Assembly: GCA_023415475.1 (NCBI GenBank)
Contig: JAEZKL010000019.1
Coordinates: 17,525-81,524 of the forward strand
Reading direction: 5' to 3'
Length of the DNA: 64,000 bases
DNA from: Bacillota bacterium
GTDB taxonomy: Bacteria; Bacillota; Clostridia; Lachnospirales; Lachnospiraceae
In this document: positions 33,689 to 42,584 of the stretch, piece by piece
Layout of the letters: each line of letters begins with the position of its first letter
Position numbering within the stretch: position 1 is the stretch's first letter
Made by a program: the position numbers and the translations under genes
Notes under the pieces: generated by a model
What the model was told of the DNA's origin: nothing
What the model saw: the letters and a program-made list of their open reading frames with translations, nothing else
Databases searched by the model: none

Positions 33689-36600
33689 ATGGATGAGAAA
33701 ACAAGATTAGACACGAATGAAACGATTCTTGATGCCGAAGCGGCAGACGCCACTCTGCCCGACGACGTTGCAACAATGCCGGATGACGCCACCGTTTTGG
33801 ACGATGAAGCGGCCTTCAATGACGGGAATTGTGCGCCAGTTATCGAAAAAGGCGCTTCTCTGCTGGATACCTATCGCATCGAATCTGATGCCATTGAGGG
33901 CGGCATGGGCGCGGTATGGCGTGTGCATCATACCGGCTGGAACGTTGACCTTGCCATGAAGCGCCCCAAAGCAAGTCTCTTTCAAGCGGAAAAGCAGAAA
34001 GAAAACTTCGTCCATGAATGCGAGGCGTGGATCAACCTTGGCCTGCATCCCTATATCGTATCCTGCTATTACGTGCGCGAGATTGGTAATGTGCCCTCCA
34101 TCTTCTCGGAATGGATGGACGGCGGCAGCTTGAAAAACGCCATTGAGGACGAAAGATTGTACGAAGGAAACGCCGCGGAGCGTATCCTCGACATCGCCAT
34201 CCAGTTTGCGCGCGGGCTGCATTACGCCCATGAGCAAGGGTTAATCCATCAGGACATAAAGCCGGACAATTTACTTTTGACGAAGGCGTGGGATGCCAAG
34301 GTGGCAGACTTTGGCATCGCCAAAGCTCGCGCTACTCTGACCGTACTCGACGCGGATATCCCAACCGATGCTACGATATTTTCCGCCAGCGGCGGCTATA
34401 CCCCTGCCTACTGCTCAATGGAACAGATGAGAGGCGAACCGCTTACCCGGCGCACGGATATCTATTCTTGGGCGGTATCGGTTATGGAAATGTACCTTGG
34501 GGAGCGCCCTTGGCAAAACGGCGTGATCGCCGGTGCGGCGTGCGAGGAATATTTCCCCGATGCAAAAGTCACCATCCCTCAAAAGATGCAGGAACTGCTA
34601 AAAAAATGCTTAAACGCGAAGGAAACCGAACGTCCGCATGATTTTGCAGAGATAGAAAAACGGCTGCTGGAAATCTATCGGGAAGAAACCGGAAAAGACT
34701 ATCCGCGCCCCGTGTCCAAGGCTGCGGCGGATACAGCGGACAGTCTGAATAACCGCGCATTGTCCTTTCTTGACCTGGGCAAGCCTGACGAAGCGGAGCG
34801 CTGCTGGGAACGGGCCTTTGCTTTGCATGGGAAAAACAGAAAGACGCTTTACAACCATACGCTATACCAACTTCTATATGACAGGATACCGCCAGAAGAA
34901 GCGCTCAACCGATATAGGGCCGTTGAGGATAACAGTTCTGAGAGTAATATATTCTTGTCGCAGCTTTATGCACTATGCGGAAACTGGACGGAAGCAAAAA
35001 AGCTTCAGCAGGATATTTCTGTCCCTTACATGGCCCGCTGGCAGGCAGAACTGGCCGCTACGCCAAATTGCCGCTGCGCGCTGTCGTTCGACGGAACCAT
35101 ATTCCTGCGGGCGATACAGTTTGAGTCAAATCACTCTTGGATTTTGGAAATCAGGGATGCTGCAAAGAATCAGATACTTACTTCTGTACAGATACCCACA
35201 TTGAACATGCACTGGTTTGTATCTGAAATTGCTTGTGATGATCAGCATCGCCATGTTGCCTGCCTTGTCGGTACACTCAGATCGCTGGAAAGCCCCTGCC
35301 GTTTTCGGCGCGACCGTGACGGCGTAATCCAAAGTAGGCGCTACGAGGATTACTATCTGAGCAACACCAAGTTACTTATATGGAAGCTTGAGAAAAACCG
35401 TACAAGTTTATGGCAAGAAATACCGTTATCCGGCGACGCCCCGTATAGCCGCAATACCTTGATGTATCAGCGTGGCCTCGCATTCTTAAATGACGGGCGT
35501 ATCGCCGTACTGCTCAAGCACGAAAGAAAGTCCCAAGAAGAAACGCAATATGACACATTAATACAGTATATATTTGACCTTGCCAATGGAGTGTTGCAGA
35601 CACGGGAAATCCCGATTGATTGCGAAAAAAACCGCTATGGTTTCCATCAACTCAGCGCAGACGGTTCCGCCGCCCTGATCCAAACCCGTAAAGGAATGAA
35701 ACTGTTACGGAAAGAAAGGCTATATCCGCTTCCGGACGGCTGTATTCCCAGACTGGAAACAGAAGAAACGCTTGGGCAGGCAGACATCTCTGCAAATGGG
35801 CAAGTGCTTGGTTTCAGCCATATTTTAGAAGGTGGGGCATTTCGAATACTTCTGCTGAAGCACAGCGGCGGGCAGAACTATGAATTCTTGCCTTATACTA
35901 CAACCACATGGGGCAAGCGGGGGATCAGGGAATTTCAGTTGAGCCAAAATGGCCACATCATCTTTTTCTGTGAGCGGACAAACGAGCAGCGTACCCGTTT
36001 TCGAGCGGTGGATACGCGAACCGGGCAGTTACTCGGTGCGGTGGAACTGGATGCGGAGGTTTCCGCGATGCTGCTTTCCAGAGATGACCAGATTCTTTTT
36101 CTCCTCGGCGTCGAAATGCAACTGCTATGTCGGTTTGAGTTATCCAACTTTTCCAAAGGACAAAACCCCTACGTTCTGTGCCGCGTGACATCCTCCAAGG
36201 AAAATTTACGACATGAAGGCATTCTACACAATCTGCTTGCGGAGTTTGAAGCGGCTTTCGAACCTTTTGATTTCAACCGTTGCTGGGACAGTATCCGGCG
36301 AATGGTCAAGGACGTGCCCGGCTTTGATGGTAGTGAGCTTTATCTCCTACTGACCGAGCGCGTACAGGCACACAGTAAAAAAGGCAAATTTATTGGAGCT
36401 GTGCTGAAGCAGGTGTTTGCACCAGGGTGTGCCAAAAGCTTTTACCTAATACTGCCCTCCGGCCAAAAGCTTGTTCGGATCGAAACTGATATAGTCTCCT
36501 ATGCAACAGCGGTCGAACCAATCGATCTTTGGCATATGGATAAGCAGGAACTCATTGCGCTGTCGCTACAAGGCATCGCTAACTATTCATGGTTCAAGCA

Positions 36601-37351
36601 TATAGATAATACCTATTCCTCGCTTTGCGAGGTTGATGAAACGCACTTTATTTACGCCGGGATATTGTATGAGATTCGGGAGGAAGGAATTCACCCTGCC
36701 ATAAAAATACACCCCTGCACACGAAAGCCCAACGGGAATTCCACTTTTCCTGTGCCGGTGTGCGTTTTCCCCGACCGTAGCTCCATCCTGAACGGAGATG
36801 TGATCACAGATTTTGCCGATAGTAAAAAAAGCTGTCTCCCCTCGGAAGTTCTCGCTGGAAATCCCCGCTGTATTCGTATCGCCTCCGACGGCGGCAGGAT
36901 ATGCTATGCCAACAGCAGCACTAGGGATGCGGCAATTTTCGACTGCGCAAAGAGAGCTTTTACTATCCGATTTGAGGGGCATACGGACAAAGTTGTACAT
37001 GCTGAGTTTTTGCAAAACGATACTCTGGTGATTACGCTCGGGCAGGATAAAACGATGCGTGTCTATGATGCTTGTACCGGAGAAAACCTAAAGGTGATGA
37101 AAACGAACATAGGCAAAGGGATTTGCCTTGTAAAAAGCCATGATGAACGCTGCGTTTTGGCTATCGGCGAGGGAATGAAAGCAGAATTGTGGGACATCAC
37201 GGCTTATGAACTACTAGGTGTTATCCAGTTAAGCAGCGGAAAGATGAAGACCGCCTGCTTCTCACCTGATGACACACAGATTCTGATCCATAATATTGAA
37301 AAGGGCGGCGCTTGGCTTTACGCGCTGGAGTATGAATATATCCTTAAATAA
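33689..37351 (+). CDS. Ser/Thr kinase with TxxD array and divergent propeller-like sensor (copy 2)
   Basis: A 1,220-residue paralogue of 29607. Residues 1-40 carry five TxxD motifs (Thr 5, 12, 22, 29, 35). The kinase domain (about 58-330) has 'EGGMGAVW', 'LAMKRP', 'HQDIKPDN' (about 187) and DFG. A TPR-like linker follows, then about 800 residues with weakly repeated beta-propeller-like strands ('FEGHTDKVVHAEFL', 'LWDITAYELLG') and no close match to copy 1. ATG 33689 aligns with the start of copy 1. The frame is open to ATG 33605, which has a GGAGAGGGCGGGG-type site, so a 28-residue longer form is possible. The next gene starts 17 bases after the stop. Confidence 0.85.
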   Translation: MDEKTRLDTNETILDAEAADATLPDDVATMPDDATVLDDEAAFNDGNCAPVIEKGASLLDTYRIESDAIEGGMGAVWRVHHTGWNVDLAMKRPKASLFQAEKQKENFVHECEAWINLGLHPYIVSCYYVREIGNVPSIFSEWMDGGSLKNAIEDERLYEGNAAERILDIAIQFARGLHYAHEQGLIHQDIKPDNLLLTKAWDAKVADFGIAKARATLTVLDADIPTDATIFSASGGYTPAYCSMEQMRGEPLTRRTDIYSWAVSVMEMYLGERPWQNGVIAGAACEEYFPDAKVTIPQKMQELLKKCLNAKETERPHDFAEIEKRLLEIYREETGKDYPRPVSKAAADTADSLNNRALSFLDLGKPDEAERCWERAFALHGKNRKTLYNHTLYQLLYDRIPPEEALNRYRAVEDNSSESNIFLSQLYALCGNWTEAKKLQQDISVPYMARWQAELAATPNCRCALSFDGTIFLRAIQFESNHSWILEIRDAAKNQILTSVQIPTLNMHWFVSEIACDDQHRHVACLVGTLRSLESPCRFRRDRDGVIQSRRYEDYYLSNTKLLIWKLEKNRTSLWQEIPLSGDAPYSRNTLMYQRGLAFLNDGRIAVLLKHERKSQEETQYDTLIQYIFDLANGVLQTREIPIDCEKNRYGFHQLSADGSAALIQTRKGMKLLRKERLYPLPDGCIPRLETEETLGQADISANGQVLGFSHILEGGAFRILLLKHSGGQNYEFLPYTTTTWGKRGIREFQLSQNGHIIFFCERTNEQRTRFRAVDTRTGQLLGAVELDAEVSAMLLSRDDQILFLLGVEMQLLCRFELSNFSKGQNPYVLCRVTSSKENLRHEGILHNLLAEFEAAFEPFDFNRCWDSIRRMVKDVPGFDGSELYLLLTERVQAHSKKGKFIGAVLKQVFAPGCAKSFYLILPSGQKLVRIETDIVSYATAVEPIDLWHMDKQELIALSLQGIANYSWFKHIDNTYSSLCEVDETHFIYAGILYEIREEGIHPAIKIHPCTRKPNGNSTFPVPVCVFPDRSSILNGDVITDFADSKKSCLPSEVLAGNPRCIRIASDGGRICYANSSTRDAAIFDCAKRAFTIRFEGHTDKVVHAEFLQNDTLVITLGQDKTMRVYDACTGENLKVMKTNIGKGICLVKSHDERCVLAIGEGMKAELWDITAYELLGVIQLSSGKMKTACFSPDDTQILIHNIEKGGAWLYALEYEYILK
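33839..34743 (+). repeat. Kinase-module repeat, copy 2
   Basis: Partner of 29787-30697, nearly identical over about 905 bases; see that entry. Confidence 0.85.
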
Positions 37352-37368
37352 AAACGGAGGTGACGCAT

Positions 37369-40300
37369 ATGGATTCATCCATCACCATGCAATTTGTTAT
37401 GATGCGCGCGCAGGCGGAGCTTGCGACGGGCAATGGCGCGGAGCTTGCAGTAGAGCATGTTTTTTTAGGCATTTTGAAGCTTGCCGAGCTTCAGCCCAAA
37501 GATATCACACCAAAAGAGAAATACCATAGCGGAATCAAAGAGGATATTCGCCAAGTACGGGCGCTTTTGTCCGAAGCCGGGATCGATTCGTCACGCGCAC
37601 GGGGCCAATTGCGCGGGATGCTGCGCAATTATCGCTTTCCTGAAAACAGGGATATCCAAGCAGAAATGACGTCGATGATGAATACGGCGTCGCAGGTGGC
37701 CGCCGCCATGGGTTCTGAGGAACTAACCGCTGCCATGGTGCTTACGGTGCTGCTGAATGATCCAATCGGCGTCATAGGTGAGATTGTTCCCCAAAGTGGA
37801 AACAAGGCCGTTTTACAAAACGGTGAACCGGCGGCGGAGGCCGCTGTCCCAATACCGAAGAGCAATGAACAAATGCCCGAAGCGACATCTGAAATGGGGC
37901 TTAGCTTCCTGCCGGAGCTGACGACGCGCATCCGCACCATGCGCTCCAAGCTGCTCTCCACTGTTTGCGGGCAGGATCATGTGGTTCATGCTTTTTCGGA
38001 AGGTATGTTCAGCGCGGAGGTGCTGGCGGCAAGCGATGAAAAGCGCAGGCGCCCACGGGCTATCTTCGTTTTCGCGGGGCCTCCGGGCGTCGGGAAGACC
38101 TTCCTTGCCGAACAGGCGGCGGAAGCGCTCAGCATTCCCTATAAACGATTCGATATGTCCAGCTTTTCCGATCATCAGTCGTATATGAACCTTGTCGGCT
38201 TTGAGCGCAGCTATCAGGGGGCAAAACCGGGCACGCTGACCGGTTTTGTCAAACAACACCCGCACAGCATTTTACTGTTTGATGAGATTGAAAAAGCGCA
38301 CCTTAACACTATTCACCTGTTTTTACAGATACTCGACGCTGGCAGGCTGTCCGACAAATATATGGATGAAGATGTTTCGTTTAAGGATACCATCATTATT
38401 TTTACATCCAATGCGGGACGTTCTCTCTATGAAGGCGACGCAAAGCAAAACGCTGCGGGTATTCCGCGCAAGACCATATTGAACGCGCTGGAAACTGAGA
38501 AAAATCCACAGACAGGGCAGCCTTTCTTCCCCGCCGCCATTACCTCCCGTATGGCCACGGGCTGGCCGCTTCTGTTCAATCACTTGCAGGCAAACGATTT
38601 GGAAAAAATCAGCGCGGGAGAATTCAAGCGATTTTGCGAGTTGTTCCACAAGCAGTACGGAATTTTCGTAAGCGCGGATGACCTACTGGCAAGTACGCTC
38701 CTCTTCGCGGAAGGTGGTCAGGCCGACGCGCGCACGCTGCGGGCACAAACGGAGCTTTTCTTTAAAAACGAAATATTTAAGCTTTGTCGGTTATTCAACG
38801 TGGATTCCTTTCTCTCCGTGCTGGAGCGTTTGGACAGCATCCGGTTTGAAGTTGATGCCGTACACCTCTCTGTCGATGTGCTTCCCCTATTCCAGAACAA
38901 CGAAAAAGCTGAAATCCTGATTTACGGTACGCCGTGGTTTGCAGGCGCATGTAAAGAAAAGCTGCCTGGCTTCGTTTTTTATCAGACCACAAATCGGGAT
39001 GAGGCGCTAAAAATCGCCGGTGAAAAGGACATCCGGTTAGTCCTGCTTGATCTAAGTACACGGGATGAAACCGCAGCGAAAAACGATGAAAGCAGTCTGT
39101 CTCCTGCTCTTGCAGCCGCAACAGGGACCGTGAACGCCTTTGACTTTGCGCCTATGGCGGCGGCGAGTATACACGAAGGTAACGAGCTGTTTAGCGCTAT
39201 TCGTGAACGTCTTCCCGAACTGCCGGTGTATCTTCTGGAAACAGAATTATTTAAGATCGACAGCGAACTTCTCATGTCTTTTGTGCGTGCGGGAGCCAGA
39301 GGCAAGCTCACCGCGCCCACCGATGATTTTACGGTGTTTGAAGATGAGCTTGAAGATATCTGCAAGCGGATGTACATGCAGAGCGTAGCGGCGCGCATGG
39401 CCGGGGAACGCAAGGTGCTGTATTTTGAAACCGCGCCTAAATTTACCCCCGATAAAAAAGAAGTCGTTATTCGGGTTCGGGACCTCCAGTTAAAGCGCGC
39501 GCTGGCTGCGGAGGACGCCGGAGAGGTGTTGACGGACGCCGAAAAGCCGAACATCCGGTTCGCGGATGTGATCGGTGCCGGTGAAGCAAAAGAAGAATTG
39601 CAATTCTTCATCAATTATCTTAAAAATCCCAAAAAATTCTCGGCGCAGGGTTTAAAGCCGCCTAAGGGCGTACTCCTTTACGGCCCTCCGGGAACGGGCA
39701 AAACGCTGCTGGCCAAAGCTATGGCCGGAGAAAGCGGCGTCGCTTATATCCCCGCTGTGGCAAGTTCGTTTGTCACCAAGTATCAAGGAAGCGGCCCGGA
39801 ATCCGTTCGTGCGCTATTCAAAAAGGCACGGAGGTATGCACCTGCCATTATCTTTATCGACGAAATCGACGCGGTGGGACGCGCACGCGGCGGCTCGCAT
39901 TCCGCGCATGGCGAGGAAATGGCGCTCAACGCGCTGCTGACGGAAATGGACGGTTTTTCTGTCGATCCAAAACGCCCCGTCTTTGTGCTGGCGGCAACGA
40001 ATTTTGACGTTGAGGAAGGCAAAGGCGGCATGGGCACCATCGACGCAGCGCTTGCCCGGCGCTTTGACAGAAAGATCATGGTGGATCTGCCGAATAAGGA
40101 TGACCGGCGGCAGTATATCGAAATGATGCTCAAAAAGAATAAGACGCACATCGTTACAGAGCAGATGATCGAACGCCTTGCCGGGCGTTCCACCGGCATG
40201 AGCCTTGCCAATATGGCGTCGGTGCTGGAACTCGCCAACCGCATGGCGATGAAGCAAAACAAACCCCTTGACGACGCGCTGCTGGATGAAGCGTTTGAGC

Positions 40301-40869
40301 TTTCCCGCTTTGGCGCGGAGAAAAACTGGGGCCATGAATATTTGGAGCGTGTCGCACGGCACGAATCCGGCCACGCTTTCTTATGCTATTTGGGCGGGAA
40401 TACCCCTTCCTACCTGACCATTGTCGCCCGAGGCGGTCATGGCGGTTATATGGAGCATTCCGATCAGGATATGGGGCCGCTGCAAACTAAGGGAAATTTA
40501 ATAAGCCGTATCCGCGTAAGCCTCGGCGGGCGGGCGGCGGAGATCGTATATTACGGCGAGAAAGACGGCGTGTCTACCGGCGCGTCGGGAGATTTGGAAC
40601 AGGCTACCCGCGTTGCCCGCGCCATGATCTGCAATTACGGTATGGACGATGAATTCGGCATGGCCGTCATGAGCACAGAGGAAGCCACACGCGGCCCGTT
40701 GGCCGCCAAGGTATCCGAGCGCGTCAGCGCTATCATCCGCGATGAAATGAAAAACACCGTAGAGATTATTGCGAAGAATAAACACCGTATGGATCGCATG
40801 GTAAATGCGCTGCTGGAAAAGAACAAGCTGACCCGTGAGGAAATGGAAGCGCTGCTGGATCAGGAGTAA
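37369..40869 (+). CDS. Clp_N / ClpB-type AAA+ / receiver-like / FtsH-type metalloprotease fusion
   Basis: A 1,166-residue single chain combining two protein-quality-control machines. Residues 1-145 resemble a double Clp_N substrate-binding repeat. Residues about 175-505 are a ClpB D2-like AAA+ module (Walker A 'GPPGVGKT' about 237, Walker B 'LLFDEIEKAH' about 302) with its lid. Residues about 515-677 look like a response-regulator receiver fold ('LVLLDLS', Asp about 561), lacking the usual acidic pair. Residues about 735-960 are an FtsH-type AAA domain ('GPPGTGKT' about 771, 'FIDEIDAVG' about 828). The rest is an M41 peptidase with HESGH (998-1002) and 'GDLEQAT' (about 1074), the third zinc ligand. 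FtsH is normally membrane-anchored; no membrane segment is visible here, so this is probably a soluble ATP-dependent protease. ATG 37369 with GGAGGTGA is preferred over GTG 37360. It is in line with the kinase genes. Confidence 0.88.
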   Translation: MDSSITMQFVMMRAQAELATGNGAELAVEHVFLGILKLAELQPKDITPKEKYHSGIKEDIRQVRALLSEAGIDSSRARGQLRGMLRNYRFPENRDIQAEMTSMMNTASQVAAAMGSEELTAAMVLTVLLNDPIGVIGEIVPQSGNKAVLQNGEPAAEAAVPIPKSNEQMPEATSEMGLSFLPELTTRIRTMRSKLLSTVCGQDHVVHAFSEGMFSAEVLAASDEKRRRPRAIFVFAGPPGVGKTFLAEQAAEALSIPYKRFDMSSFSDHQSYMNLVGFERSYQGAKPGTLTGFVKQHPHSILLFDEIEKAHLNTIHLFLQILDAGRLSDKYMDEDVSFKDTIIIFTSNAGRSLYEGDAKQNAAGIPRKTILNALETEKNPQTGQPFFPAAITSRMATGWPLLFNHLQANDLEKISAGEFKRFCELFHKQYGIFVSADDLLASTLLFAEGGQADARTLRAQTELFFKNEIFKLCRLFNVDSFLSVLERLDSIRFEVDAVHLSVDVLPLFQNNEKAEILIYGTPWFAGACKEKLPGFVFYQTTNRDEALKIAGEKDIRLVLLDLSTRDETAAKNDESSLSPALAAATGTVNAFDFAPMAAASIHEGNELFSAIRERLPELPVYLLETELFKIDSELLMSFVRAGARGKLTAPTDDFTVFEDELEDICKRMYMQSVAARMAGERKVLYFETAPKFTPDKKEVVIRVRDLQLKRALAAEDAGEVLTDAEKPNIRFADVIGAGEAKEELQFFINYLKNPKKFSAQGLKPPKGVLLYGPPGTGKTLLAKAMAGESGVAYIPAVASSFVTKYQGSGPESVRALFKKARRYAPAIIFIDEIDAVGRARGGSHSAHGEEMALNALLTEMDGFSVDPKRPVFVLAATNFDVEEGKGGMGTIDAALARRFDRKIMVDLPNKDDRRQYIEMMLKKNKTHIVTEQMIERLAGRSTGMSLANMASVLELANRMAMKQNKPLDDALLDEAFELSRFGAEKNWGHEYLERVARHESGHAFLCYLGGNTPSYLTIVARGGHGGYMEHSDQDMGPLQTKGNLISRIRVSLGGRAAEIVYYGEKDGVSTGASGDLEQATRVARAMICNYGMDDEFGMAVMSTEEATRGPLAAKVSERVSAIIRDEMKNTVEIIAKNKHRMDRMVNALLEKNKLTREEMEALLDQE

Positions 40870-40926
40870 GATGGAAAAGATTTTGCGCCGGACGCACATG
40901 ATGTCGGCAAATATGGAGGTAGAAAT

Positions 40927-42486
40927 ATGAAAACTCTTCTGCGCATTATGCTTACCATCTGGCTGGTGCTGAGTCTGACAGCCTGTGGAACGCCCACCGC
41001 GACAACCCCCTCTCCTACCACGTCTACGGCATCGGATACTGTGACGTTTGCTGACCCCATGCTGGAGGCAATGGTGCGCGGATCGATGGGCAGGCCGGAG
41101 GGCGACATCACGGTGTCGGAGGCTGAGGCGGTGACGAGGCTGAACCTCAGTATCGAATGGCAGCGGTATATTTCCGAAGAGACACTGATTAAGGATATCG
41201 GCGGTCTGGAAAGCTTCACAAACCTTGAAAGCCTTGACCTGTCCTTTCATGCAATCACCGATATCACGCCGCTGGCGGGGCTTAAAAAGCTCACCTCGCT
41301 GTCGCTAAGCAATAACCCTGTCGCCGATATTTCGCCGCTTGCCGGGTTGACGGGTCTGAAAGTGCTGATTTTGACAGGCTGCAAGGCGCAGGACTACGCT
41401 CCGCTTGCGAAGCTTGTCAACCTAGATTTCTTGATGCTTGACCATGCGACGATCGCCGACGTGTCGCCGCTGGCCTCGCTCACAAAACTCAAGCATCTGT
41501 ACCTTACAGGCAGCCCCATAAACAATTATTTCCCGCTGTCGGATATCTACCAAAACTTAGAGCAAAAGGATTTCACCATTGCGTTCACGCTTGCCGAACT
41601 TGGGTTTATCATGGACAACGGCGGTAAGCAGGCGATCTATGACGGTGATAGCGCCTCTGTGCGCATCAACCACATCGAATGGGGCGCTCCTCCGGAGGAT
41701 TGGTTAAAAAACTGCGTCCGAACGGTTTTCGAGCGGAACGGCTATAAAGTCGACATTGGGTATTACCCGGATTCCGACGCCTATGTGATGCAGGCTAATA
41801 AAGATGGCGAGATGGTCATGAACTATGTGTATGACCACGCGAACGACAGCTTTATCGGCGTGGAAGATCGTAATGGCGAGGAGCAGACCGTGCGCGAGAT
41901 ATTTACCGACCTAGGTGCCGGAGACGTGTTGCTTGCACCCGTTCAGACCTTTCAAGACACCCTCGCGGATACGCTGGGCATCTCTGCGGATACGCTGTTT
42001 GAGATGCCTTTTGACGAGGCGGACGACTCGTTGCCATCTCCATACGAGAGGTTAGGCTTTACCTTGCTAGAATATAAAGGAACCTGTTTATACGAGGAGC
42101 ATACACCTCACGATCTGAGCATTTCCATACATAGGACAGAGTGGGATAAAAATGCTCCTGCCGAGAATCGAGTGGACTGGAGCATGGAGTTTTATGATTC
42201 CGATGTGAACGGCTATAAGTTACAGATTCTGTATTATGAGACCGAGGGAAAATATCACGTTTCCATAGAGAAGGATGGCGTGGAAGCTAATTTTGAAACC
42301 TATCCCGCCACAGGCGAAAAAGGCTGGGAATATCCCAACTTGGATACGGCGCATCGGATGTTTAACGATGCTTTTGGAACGACAGGCAAAGAATTGTATG
42401 ATAAGCCGATTGCCTACTTTGAGCAGGTGGTTCAGGAGCGTTTCGGCATGAGTATCAATGAACTTTTCGCGTTACCAATCAAATAG
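40927..42486 (+). CDS. Leucine-rich-repeat lipoprotein
   Basis: A 519-residue lipoprotein: signal peptide with lipobox L-T-A-C (Cys about 20), Thr/Ser/Pro linker, then four to five internalin-like leucine-rich repeats (about 90-200; units such as 'LESLDLSFHAITDITPLAGL'). The C-terminal 300 residues contain two related copies of a domain starting 'FTIAFTLAELGF' and 'SPYERLGFTLLEY'. It should sit on the outer face of the membrane and bind protein or wall ligands, and so could be the external sensor of the island. AGGAGGT-like site eight bases upstream of ATG 40927. The gene lies between the intact FtsH tail and a second copy of that tail (42486-42536). Confidence 0.82.
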   Translation: MKTLLRIMLTIWLVLSLTACGTPTATTPSPTTSTASDTVTFADPMLEAMVRGSMGRPEGDITVSEAEAVTRLNLSIEWQRYISEETLIKDIGGLESFTNLESLDLSFHAITDITPLAGLKKLTSLSLSNNPVADISPLAGLTGLKVLILTGCKAQDYAPLAKLVNLDFLMLDHATIADVSPLASLTKLKHLYLTGSPINNYFPLSDIYQNLEQKDFTIAFTLAELGFIMDNGGKQAIYDGDSASVRINHIEWGAPPEDWLKNCVRTVFERNGYKVDIGYYPDSDAYVMQANKDGEMVMNYVYDHANDSFIGVEDRNGEEQTVREIFTDLGAGDVLLAPVQTFQDTLADTLGISADTLFEMPFDEADDSLPSPYERLGFTLLEYKGTCLYEEHTPHDLSISIHRTEWDKNAPAENRVDWSMEFYDSDVNGYKLQILYYETEGKYHVSIEKDGVEANFETYPATGEKGWEYPNLDTAHRMFNDAFGTTGKELYDKPIAYFEQVVQERFGMSINELFALPIK

Positions 42487-42536
42487 AAAACAAACTGACC
42501 CGTGAGGAAATGGAAGCGCTGATGAGCCAGGAGTAG
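42486..42536 (+). pseudogene. Remnant of the FtsH-fusion C-terminus
   Basis: Encodes ENKLTREEMEALMSQE-stop, matching the last residues of the fusion protease (NKLTREEMEALLDQE-stop at 40822-40869) at DNA and protein level. It shows that the lipoprotein gene was inserted into, or recombined with, a second copy of the protease gene. Confidence 0.7.
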
Positions 42537-42584
42537 CCTACGGCTTTAGCAAAGAACAATTCTCGATATGAAAGGGGCAATATT

